Below, in pieces: positions 7,040-13,848 of a stretch of DNA of 35,136 bases. The notes under the pieces are model-generated. The model was not told where the DNA came from. It ran no database searches and saw only the letters and a program-made list of their open reading frames with translations. This stretch comes from Melioribacteraceae bacterium (GTDB lineage: Bacteria > Bacteroidota > Ignavibacteria > Ignavibacteriales > Melioribacteraceae): assembly GCA_024103215.1 (NCBI GenBank), contig JAGFIY010000114.1:1-35136 (forward strand), read 5' to 3'. Every line of letters starts with the position of its first letter. Position 1 is the stretch's first letter. Position numbers and translations under genes: made by a program.

Positions 7040-9106
7040 CTATTTCTTAACGAAACTAACTGCTGCTCCCCCACCTTCAGCTAAAATCAAATTTAATGTA
7101 TCGCTGCTTGTTAATTCTCTATTCTCAATTTCATAAGCTGTGGGATTGTTATCCCAGTGAGAATCCGGGGCATCTTTATAAATAACTGAATAATAAACTA
7201 CTTCAGGTTCAAGGAATGATAAATCGATTGTAAACTCGCGTGAATTTTCATCAGTGATACTTCCCAAAAACCAGTTGCCTGTTTCTTTTTCTTTCCTTAC
7301 AATTGTTACGTAATCTCCTATCTCACCATTTATAACTTTTGAATCTTCCCAATCAATTCCGACATCCCTTATAAATTGAAATGCCGGATGTCCTTCATAA
7401 TTTTCCGGAAGGTCGGCAGCCATCTGAAGCGGGCTGTAAATAACAACATACAAAGCAAGCTGATGAGCAAGTGTTGTATTAACTTGATTGTTCGGTTTGT
7501 ACTTTTCTAATTTTATATCAAAAATGCCCGGTGTAAAATCTATTGGACCTGCTAACATCCTTGTAAATGGAACTATCGTCAAATGTTCGGGCGGATTTCC
7601 ACCGTCCTGCGACCAAGCATTAAATTCTTGCCCGCGCAGTCCTTCGCGACTTACCATATTTGGGAAAGTTCGTCTTATCCCCGTTGGTTTTATTGGTTCG
7701 TGAGAATTTATCATAATCTGATATTTTGCTGCGGACTCCAGCACTTTACGGTAATGATTTACCATATACTGACCGTGATGATATTCTCCTTTTGGAATGA
7801 TTTTCCCTACATACCCTGTTTTTACGGCGTTTATACCAAGTCGTTTGCACAGTGAATATGCTGTATCAAGTTGTGTTTCATAGGTTTGCACAGCGGCTGA
7901 AGTTTCATGGTGCATTATAATTTCAATTTCTCTTTCATTCGCATATCTTACAACTTCCCAGAGATCGTAATCCGAGTATGGAGTAACAAAATCGAACACT
8001 CCTTCTCTGTCCTCAAAACCTATCCAATGCTCCCAACCCGTGTTCCATCCTTCAATTAAAACTGCATCTATATTGTTCTCTGCGGCAAAATCGATATAAC
8101 GTTTTGCGTTTTCAGTCGTTGCTCCATGCTTCCCGCTTTTCATATCCCAACTTGATTTATCGACATGCATCTCCCACCAAATTCCGACATATTTCATTGG
8201 TTTGATCCACGAAATATCTTCAAGCTTATTTGGTTCGTTCAAGTTTACAATTAATTTTGATTCGATCAATCCACCAGCCGTTTCACTAATTTGAATAGTT
8301 CTCCAAGGGGTTTTAAATGGAGTAGTAACTTTTACTTTCGATTCATCCGGGGAACCAACAAGTTCACTCTGCATTAATTTTTTATCGTTGTCTATCAACA
8401 GGGTCATACCGGAATAGTTTGTAAGATTGGCTTCATGAAAACTTAGATATATACCGTCATCAGTTTTCATAGTTACCGGAGTGTTTACCGCATTATAAGG
8501 GATATAAGTTTGTGCCAGCGAGTTTTCAAACATTACCGGATCTACTTTTATTTCGCTTACCCGTGTTGTTCTGTAGAGATGTTCATAAATATCCCAATCA
8601 CCGGGAATCCACCAAGATTTGTGATCTCCGGTAAGTTGAAATTGAGTGAGTTCATCCATAATTATGACTTCTTTAAGATTTGATTGTTCGGGTAATTCAT
8701 ACCGGAATCCAATTCCGTCATCAAATGCACGGAAAACCAAATTCATTTTTCTTTCAAGCTTGGTTTCATCCTGCAGTTCCACGATGATCTCGTTATAGTT
8801 ATTTAATACTTCCGATTGCTCACCCCAAGGCATTCTCCAAACTTCGGAGAATGAACATTCAGAGACATTTACGATTCTAAAGTCCCTATCAAACGGTCCG
8901 GTATTTTTTAAATCGAATCCAAGAGTTGAAGTATCAACAATGATTTTATTATCATAGAAAACCATGTAAGCCGGTTTATTATTTTCGACAAGCAGAAATC
9001 GAATATTAACTCTTCCATCCGGTGAAGACACCGAAATATCACTATAAGAGGAACAACAAGTGAAATTAATCGAGGCTAAAAAAATTATTAAAAATATTTT
9101 TTTCAT
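7040..9106 (-). CDS. GH97-family alpha-glucosidase, inverting (SusB-like) type
   Basis: This large glycoside hydrolase resembles SusB of Bacteroides, which releases glucose from alpha-linked glucosides. From the ATG at 9106 it has 688 residues. It begins MKKIFLIIFLASINFTCC, a signal peptide that probably ends in a lipoprotein cysteine. A 15-nt longer frame starting at TTG (9121) would add five residues before this signal, so I prefer the ATG. GH97 catalytic positions are visible: Glu401 in MHHETSA, Glu470 in NSHEPIKPTG and Glu494 in LRGQEF. From memory of SusB, these keep the spacing of its two general bases and its acid (69 and 93 residues), and the metal-binding Glu in SREG is also kept. 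VKTGYVG replaces the Asp nucleophile segment of retaining members. It lies 28 nt downstream of the sodium/sugar symporter in one operon. Likely periplasmic or membrane-anchored. Confidence 0.9.
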   Translation of the reverse strand: MKKIFLIIFLASINFTCCSSYSDISVSSPDGRVNIRFLLVENNKPAYMVFYDNKIIVDTSTLGFDLKNTGPFDRDFRIVNVSECSFSEVWRMPWGEQSEVLNNYNEIIVELQDETKLERKMNLVFRAFDDGIGFRYELPEQSNLKEVIIMDELTQFQLTGDHKSWWIPGDWDIYEHLYRTTRVSEIKVDPVMFENSLAQTYIPYNAVNTPVTMKTDDGIYLSFHEANLTNYSGMTLLIDNDKKLMQSELVGSPDESKVKVTTPFKTPWRTIQISETAGGLIESKLIVNLNEPNKLEDISWIKPMKYVGIWWEMHVDKSSWDMKSGKHGATTENAKRYIDFAAENNIDAVLIEGWNTGWEHWIGFEDREGVFDFVTPYSDYDLWEVVRYANEREIEIIMHHETSAAVQTYETQLDTAYSLCKRLGINAVKTGYVGKIIPKGEYHHGQYMVNHYRKVLESAAKYQIMINSHEPIKPTGIRRTFPNMVSREGLRGQEFNAWSQDGGNPPEHLTIVPFTRMLAGPIDFTPGIFDIKLEKYKPNNQVNTTLAHQLALYVVIYSPLQMAADLPENYEGHPAFQFIRDVGIDWEDSKVINGEIGDYVTIVRKEKETGNWFLGSITDENSREFTIDLSFLEPEVVYYSVIYKDAPDSHWDNNPTAYEIENRELTSSDTLNLILAEGGGAAVSFVKK

Positions 9107-9134
9107 TTCAAATTTATCCAAGATTATTAATGAT

Positions 9135-10772
9135 CTACCAAAATACAGTATAAAGCAGTGCTAATATCAGCAAAATGATGTAAGCGGAAATATTAAAAGC
9201 TCCTTCGGTTTTAAATGTTTCCGCAGTAAGTTTAATTCCTTTAGGATCGTCATCAGTTTTCGATTGTGTTAAACTTATCATAGCAATAATTACAAGAGTA
9301 ATCAAAAAAGTATAAAGCATTTCATCCATCCAGGCAAGACCAATAAAGTCCAACTTTAAAAATAAAGCAGTGGGGATTGAAAGTATCGCACCCCAAATTG
9401 CTCCCTTTGTTGTAGCTTTTTTCCAGAATAAACCTATCATCGCAACAGCAAGAATCCCCGGGCTTACGACACCGGTGTATTCTTGAATATATTGAAATGC
9501 TTGAGGGACGCTTCTAAGCAGTGGTGCAGAAAATGCTGCAATAATCAAAGCTGCGGCTGCACTTATTCTTCCGACTCTAACTAATTTTTGTTCCGATGCT
9601 TGTTTATCAACATAAGGTTTAAAAATATCCATAGTAAAAATTGTTGAGGTCGAATTGAGCATTGAAGCAAGTGAAGAAACTATTGCAGCAGTCAACGCAG
9701 CAACTATCACTCCTTTTAAACCAATTGGAATGAACATACTAATCAGCCAAGGATATGATTTATCATAATTTAATGTTCCGTCGGCTTTGGTGAATGATTC
9801 TTTAACTCCGTCTATAACCGCTGTTCCTTCTGGCTGTGCATACATAACATATGCAATGATCCCGGGAACAACGACAATTAACGGGATCAACAACTTGAGA
9901 AAAGCGGCAAACGCAATTCCCTTCTGCGATTCTTTAAGAGATTTTGCTGCTAACGTTCTTTGGATAATATACTGATTGAAGCCCCAGTAATATAGATTAG
10001 CAATCCACATTCCTCCAATCAACACTGCGATACCGGGAAGGTTATCAAATTCCGGATGACCTTTTTCAAGTATCATATGAAATTTATCCCCGGCTTTGTC
10101 GTATATGTGGGAAAGTCCGTTGAATAAACCTCCTTCTGGTGTAACATTGTTCAACGCAATAACTGTTGCTATAATTCCTCCGAAAACAAGTAGTATTACC
10201 TGAACCACATCAGTCCAGGCAACAGCAGACAGACCGCCGTATAAAGAATAAGCAGCGGCAATAAGTCCAAGTAAAATTATAAATACTACAATCAATGACC
10301 CATCACCTATTCCAATAATTGTATCGAGTGCTTTTGCACCAAGAAATAGAACCGATGTTAAATTCACAAAGATGAAGAGGAAAATCCAGAAAATTGCAAG
10401 GATGGTTTTAAGTGTTGTATTGTATCGTTGTTCAATGTATTCGGGGATGGTGTATATTTTTTTCTCTATAAAAATTGGAAGGAAATATTTGCCGACAATT
10501 ATAAGCGTAATTGCAGCCATCCATTCGTATGAAGCAATCGCAAGTCCGATTGCAAAACCTGAGCCTGACATTCCAATTATCTGTTCTGCCGAAATGTTTG
10601 CCGCAATTAGCGAAGCTCCGATAGCCCACCAGGTTAGAGATTTTCCCGCCAGGAAATAATCTTGTGAATTTTTTGTGTGACCTTTCTTAGTTCGTGAGAC
10701 GTAAAGCCCTAGACTTACAATTCCGATTATATAAACCGCAAAGACAATAAAATCCAACGTAGAGAAGTTCAT
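9135..10772 (-). CDS. Sodium/sugar symporter of the SSS family, vSGLT-like
   Basis: This 545-residue, roughly 14-helix transporter closely resembles Vibrio parahaemolyticus vSGLT, which imports galactose or glucose with Na+. Residues matching the vSGLT sugar site are in place: Gln64 (AEQIIGMSGSG), Glu83 (SYEWMAA), Asn259 and the gating Tyr262 (ANLYYWGFNQY), Lys293 (AAFLKLLIP) and Gln427 (QAFQYIQEYTG). The sodium-site helix SSLASMLNSTSTIFTMDI is also present. These matches are from memory of the vSGLT sequence. ATG 10772 is preceded by GAGG with 6-nt spacing, a good ribosome site. The GH97 glucosidase gene follows directly on the same strand. Together they suggest hydrolysis of alpha-glucosides outside the inner membrane followed by Na+-driven hexose uptake. 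The family is very firm and hexose specificity likely. Confidence 0.93.
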   Translation of the reverse strand: MNFSTLDFIVFAVYIIGIVSLGLYVSRTKKGHTKNSQDYFLAGKSLTWWAIGASLIAANISAEQIIGMSGSGFAIGLAIASYEWMAAITLIIVGKYFLPIFIEKKIYTIPEYIEQRYNTTLKTILAIFWIFLFIFVNLTSVLFLGAKALDTIIGIGDGSLIVVFIILLGLIAAAYSLYGGLSAVAWTDVVQVILLVFGGIIATVIALNNVTPEGGLFNGLSHIYDKAGDKFHMILEKGHPEFDNLPGIAVLIGGMWIANLYYWGFNQYIIQRTLAAKSLKESQKGIAFAAFLKLLIPLIVVVPGIIAYVMYAQPEGTAVIDGVKESFTKADGTLNYDKSYPWLISMFIPIGLKGVIVAALTAAIVSSLASMLNSTSTIFTMDIFKPYVDKQASEQKLVRVGRISAAAALIIAAFSAPLLRSVPQAFQYIQEYTGVVSPGILAVAMIGLFWKKATTKGAIWGAILSIPTALFLKLDFIGLAWMDEMLYTFLITLVIIAMISLTQSKTDDDPKGIKLTAETFKTEGAFNISAYIILLILALLYTVFW

Positions 10773-10795
10773 ACATCACCTCTATTGTTCTTCGC

Positions 10796-10803
10796 CAAAA
10801 ATA
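10796..10803 (-). promoter_or_regulatory. Candidate -7 box for the symporter/GH97 operon
   Basis: Read on the minus strand this is TATTTTTG, a match to TAnnTTTG, 24 nt upstream of the symporter ATG. No TTTG lies at the expected -33 distance, so support is partial. Confidence 0.3.
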
Positions 10804-10893
10804 AAAAACTTAATCGTAAAAGTTAATCGGAATAAGATAAGATTATTTTACAGAGAGGAGATGTCCAATTTGAGCGACATTACTTTATTAGAT

Positions 10894-11349
10894 TTAACCG
10901 TTCGTAGTTTCATTGTAAATGGTAATCCATTTCCCGATACGGTCATCCCAGTACTTAACTTGTTTTCTGAGTTTTCCTTTATTTGTATATTGATGAAATC
11001 CGATCATTCTTACCGTATTGCCATTGCCGTCAGCGGCATACGAATGAATTTGGATCTGAACCTTGTTTTTATTTGCCGTAATCTGTTTGGGTTTGATATA
11101 GCCGAGACCATCGATCTTCATCAACTGACGCGAAGGCTTCCATCCTTTGAAAGATTGCCCTCCTCCACCTAAATCTGTCGGAGTTTTGTAATAAACTTCA
11201 GCATTTTCAAGAAGATGATTCGTCATATTCAACATTTCATCAATTCTTGCTTGATCACTGAAAGATCGGAAAAGATCCGTTCCCGAAGAAATTGCAAGGC
11301 CCACGATTATTATACCAAGTGCAATCAATAAAAGTTGTTTTGTACCCAT
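10894..11349 (-). CDS. Pilin-like small membrane protein
   Basis: This is a 151-residue protein with one N-terminal hydrophobic helix, MGTKQLLLIALGIIIVGLAI, followed by an amphipathic helix (about 25-54, RSFSDQARIDEMLNMTNHLLENAEVYY) and a soluble, beta-looking C-terminal part. This layout, an N-terminal helix that continues into an alpha spine and then a small globular head, resembles type IV pilin-like proteins. I see no cleavage motif with G|FxxxE, so it could equally be a membrane-anchored protein. A Gly-rich loop, LGGGGQSFKGW, follows the spine. ATG 11349 has AGGA 8 nt upstream. It lies 8 nt downstream of the sigma/FecR-like fusion gene in the same orientation, so the two are probably co-transcribed. 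I do not recognise a named family. Confidence 0.7.
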   Translation of the reverse strand: MGTKQLLLIALGIIIVGLAISSGTDLFRSFSDQARIDEMLNMTNHLLENAEVYYKTPTDLGGGGQSFKGWKPSRQLMKIDGLGYIKPKQITANKNKVQIQIHSYAADGNGNTVRMIGFHQYTNKGKLRKQVKYWDDRIGKWITIYNETTNG

Positions 11350-11357
11350 TTTATTTC

Positions 11358-13061
11358 CTATTCAATCATGAATGAATCGGAAAGCGCTTTAACAGATTCA
11401 ACAAGAAATTCGTACGCTGCTTTATCGTTCTGAAGAATTTTATTTTCAATATTATTATCGATAAAAGGAACAAATTCTTTAATCTTGTTCAAAGCTGTTC
11501 TTTTTTGTTCTTGATCTAAATAAACAAATGCTGAAAGAAGCGTAAAAATATCATTCTCTCTTAGATTCGGAATTATAAAGTCTGCATTTGCCTTAAACGT
11601 CTGCGAATTTTTAACTAAAGATTTTAGTTCCTCTGTCAAGTCATCTCTCATCGGCAGATCATAAAGCGATGTATAAATAAATTTATATCCCGAGCCGATA
11701 AAAATGCGTACATCATTCGAGAGTTCAATCGTTGCAACACCAGAAATTCCCTCAACTGCTTTTTCTGATATGTTAATATTAAAAGCTGATCCATGCTCAG
11801 CAATTATATTTCCAAACTCTGTTATAATAGTCAAATTGTATTCCGGATCTAGCTTTGTATTTGGTTTTGTTTTCGATTCATATCTAAGCGAACCAGATTT
11901 AAGGTTAATTTTTGGCGTAACTTTCGAATCATCAAGCAATACAAATTCAGTTTCTTCGTCGACGGCAATCTCAGCAATTCCGGGAATTCCAATTACCACT
12001 GAAGAAAACCGTTTGGTATGGAAAACATCATCTTGTGATATCTCTCTAATTCCCTGCTCGGAATTTATTGTATATGCACCAAAATTTGTTTTTACATCCC
12101 AACTAACTGAAGGTGTATGAAAAAAAAGAAAGTAAACTACTATTACAGCCAACAAAAGAAGAACAGATGAAAACTTTAATATCGATAGCAGTAATTGAAT
12201 TTTGTCAGTCTTCGTCTTTTCCTTTTCTTCAAGGTTTTTGAACGTATTTCCAAGAACCTTTGAAACATCGGTACTTTTTATGAGTTTATCAGTCTGTGCT
12301 TTTCTTTTTGCTTTCTCAGCAGGTTTTGGGTCAATCGCCTGCATTAAAAATTCTGTAACACCTTTTATTATCTCTGAGCTTACATCAACATTAGTGTAAA
12401 GGTTTTTTATATCCGCAATCATTTTGAAAAAAACCTGCTGCTCACCCATATCCGGGTCTTGTTCCTTGACTGAAATATCTTTATTACTGAATAGATACTC
12501 GTAAATTTTATCACGCTCATATTGAAAAACATGATCCGGATTCGAAAGATTATAGAGCTGATTTAAAGTATCGCATATTAGAAATCTTATATCCTCGATA
12601 CTTTTTTTCGGCATTAAATTTGCGATTGATTCGATTTCGTAATTTAGTTTGAGATATAGTATCAAAACTATTCTGCTAATGTCATCAATTTGTGGAAACG
12701 ATTTTTCAAGACTTGAGAACTTATCGAGTTCCTCTTCCTTAAATGTAGCTTTAAGGTTAGATTCCCCGTTATTATCCTTCTCACCATTACCTAGTTTGAT
12801 TTTATTAAACGAGTTAACAATCACCAAACTCTTAATCCATTCCTGATAAGTCATTTCATCAGGAAGGGCCGAGAGATTTTTGTAAGTGAAGGTGAAAATT
12901 TCTATTGTAGTTTCAAGCGCTTTCTGCTTATCGGCTAAAAGAAGATATGCTATCTGAAAAATTTCTTTATGTACGAAGCCAACTAATTCAAGAAAAGCGT
13001 TTCTATGTCCACGTGATGCGTTTAGGACCAAATAATTTATATAATCGCCCTGCTTCGCCAA
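11358..13061 (-). CDS. Membrane-spanning fusion of a sigma-70-like N-terminus and a FecR-like C-terminus
   Basis: This 567-residue protein has three parts. Residues 8-90 resemble sigma-70 region 2 of ECF factors, with NAFLELV...HKEIFQIAYLLL and EWIKSLVIVNSFNKI. Residues 125-172 resemble region 4, with SRIVLILYLKLNYEIESIA. The usual acidic Ae-D motif of region 2 is lost (reads KALETT) and the region-4 recognition helix is poor. A charged linker (about 175-288) leads to one membrane helix at 289-314. Residues 321-462 resemble FecR: an inward beta-rich section with VVIGIPGIAEIAVDEETE, LKSGSLRYES and LTIITEFGNIIAEHGSAFNI. A helical tail follows (about 475-567). The start is TTG at 13061. GAGGA at 13066-13070 supports it, and no in-frame ATG lies between it and the upstream stop. 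A pilin-like gene follows 8 nt downstream. The fold calls come from pattern recognition; the function is unknown. Confidence 0.75.
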   Translation of the reverse strand: MAKQGDYINYLVLNASRGHRNAFLELVGFVHKEIFQIAYLLLADKQKALETTIEIFTFTYKNLSALPDEMTYQEWIKSLVIVNSFNKIKLGNGEKDNNGESNLKATFKEEELDKFSSLEKSFPQIDDISRIVLILYLKLNYEIESIANLMPKKSIEDIRFLICDTLNQLYNLSNPDHVFQYERDKIYEYLFSNKDISVKEQDPDMGEQQVFFKMIADIKNLYTNVDVSSEIIKGVTEFLMQAIDPKPAEKAKRKAQTDKLIKSTDVSKVLGNTFKNLEEKEKTKTDKIQLLLSILKFSSVLLLLAVIVVYFLFFHTPSVSWDVKTNFGAYTINSEQGIREISQDDVFHTKRFSSVVIGIPGIAEIAVDEETEFVLLDDSKVTPKINLKSGSLRYESKTKPNTKLDPEYNLTIITEFGNIIAEHGSAFNINISEKAVEGISGVATIELSNDVRIFIGSGYKFIYTSLYDLPMRDDLTEELKSLVKNSQTFKANADFIIPNLRENDIFTLLSAFVYLDQEQKRTALNKIKEFVPFIDNNIENKILQNDKAAYEFLVESVKALSDSFMIE

Positions 13062-13065
13062 AAAT

Positions 13066-13070
13066 TCCTC
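13066..13070 (-). promoter_or_regulatory. Shine-Dalgarno supporting a TTG start
   Basis: GAGGA on the minus strand lies 4 nt before TTG 13061. It is the only ribosome-site-like sequence in the open frame here, and no ATG is available upstream of residue 70 of this protein. Confidence 0.5.
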
Positions 13071-13249
13071 AAAATACTTTCGAAATATTCTTTAAAAAAT
13101 AATATTTTACAAAAAATTCATAGAACAATATTAATGAAAGCACAAATAACTTTTATAAGAATTCAATCTTTCTTTAATATACATAAAATATGGAATTTAT
13201 TAATCTGATTTAAGTTTCTGTGAGCGAAAAACAAATAAGTAGGTGGTAC

Positions 13250-13339
13250 TGGCGGAGAGAGTGGGATTCGAACCCACGATACCCGTGAAGGTATACCCGC
13301 TTTCCAGGCGAGCCAGTTCAGCCACTCCTGCATCTCTCC
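13250..13339 (-). tRNA. tRNA-Ser (anticodon GGA)
   Basis: Read on the minus strand, GGAGAGA (13333-13339) pairs with TCTCTCC (13254-13260) as the acceptor stem. The anticodon loop is CTGGAAA, giving GGA, which reads UCC/UCU serine codons. The long variable arm (GGTATACC...GGGTATC) is typical of tRNA-Ser. The T-loop GGTTCGAATCC is canonical. The discriminator base is G, as expected for Ser, and CCA is encoded (13250-13252). It diverges from the second tRNA-Ser. Confidence 0.95.
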
Positions 13340-13352
13340 AAAAAAAAGAGTT

Positions 13353-13360
13353 CAAATATA
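13353..13360 (-). promoter_or_regulatory. -7 box for tRNA-Ser(GGA)
   Basis: Minus-strand TATATTTG matches TAnnTTTG, 13 nt before the tRNA 5' end. A -33 TTTG at 19-21 nt spacing is not seen. Confidence 0.4.
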
Positions 13361-13412
13361 TCAATTCCGAAATTTATAATGAAATTAGGAAGGAAAAGAA
13401 AGAAGATTTTTT

Positions 13413-13420
13413 TAAGTTTG
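13413..13420 (+). promoter_or_regulatory. -7 box for tRNA-Ser(CGA)
   Basis: TAAGTTTG matches TAnnTTTG, 16 nt before the tRNA 5' end. No clear -33 box is present. The mirror arrangement with the other tRNA's box makes chance less likely. Confidence 0.4.
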
Positions 13421-13436
13421 TACTCACAAAAAAAAC

Positions 13437-13525
13437 GGAAGGGTGCCGGAGTGGTTGAACGGGGCGGTCTCGAAAACCGTTGATCCCTTTTTTGGGATCC
13501 GAGGGTTCGAATCCCTCCCCTTCCG
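13437..13525 (+). tRNA. tRNA-Ser (anticodon CGA)
   Basis: GGAAGGG (13437-13443) pairs with CCCTTCC (13518-13524). The anticodon loop CTCGAAA gives CGA, reading UCG serine codons. The variable arm is long and self-complementary (GATCCC...GGGATC), typical of tRNA-Ser. The T-loop is GGTTCGAATCC and the discriminator G. CCA is not encoded (the gene is followed by CAA), so it must be added by CCA transferase, unlike the neighbouring tRNA-Ser. Confidence 0.95.
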
Positions 13526-13848
13526 CAAATTTTCAAAAAAGATAATTTCTACTCTGATCCTTTTTAGATCTACCCGCATCTAATAATTGTGTTTTGTGAA
13601 CTTGAATCAAGTAATAACATCAAGTTTAGCAAAACAACTAAAGAAATATTCTATCTATTCGATTATAGTTGTAGGGAAAACCACGAATTATTCGAATAAA
13701 TTTTTATTTACTTTCCCTTCGACCATATTATAATTTTTAAAGTCTATTGTACTTTAACCAATAAGTGGTAGGGAATAATTTGTTTTAATAAATTTATTAG
13801 AGAATTTTATCATATTTTCTTTATTCCTTTTTTTTGAAAAGAAAAAAC
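13526..13848. other. 323-base noncoding spacer with a small palindrome
   Basis: The spacer lies between tRNA-Ser(CGA) and the first histidine kinase. ACTTGAATCAAGT at 13600-13612 is a perfect odd-length palindrome, and its ATCAAGT half recurs at 13619-13625. GTAGGGAA occurs at 13671-13678 and again at 13768-13775. I see no ORF, RNA gene or two-box promoter; the repeats could be operator sites. Confidence 0.35.

Noticed and set aside
7020-7060. Possible bidirectional terminator between alr and GH97
   Set aside because: CGTTA and TAACG arms exist but the inner stem is broken and there is no good T-run, so support is too weak to list.
10861-11172. 103-residue plus-strand ORF with a good-looking AGAGGAG ribosome site
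   Set aside because: It lies antisense to the pilin-like gene over most of its length and has no domain. The GGAG is part of the intergenic purine stretch.
13243-13458. 71-residue plus-strand ORF over the tRNA-Ser(GGA) gene
   Set aside because: The product starts with a translated antisense tRNA-Ser (the AERVGFEPT pattern is a well-known false protein), so it is not a gene.
13318-13536. 72-residue minus-strand ORF over the tRNA-Ser(CGA) gene
   Set aside because: It has GGIRTLGS, another classic mistranslated tRNA-Ser; it spans both tRNAs and has no family resemblance.
13250-13848. Integrated element at the tRNA-Ser genes
   Set aside because: No integrase, no repeat of a tRNA 3' end and no foreign-looking genes were seen on either side.
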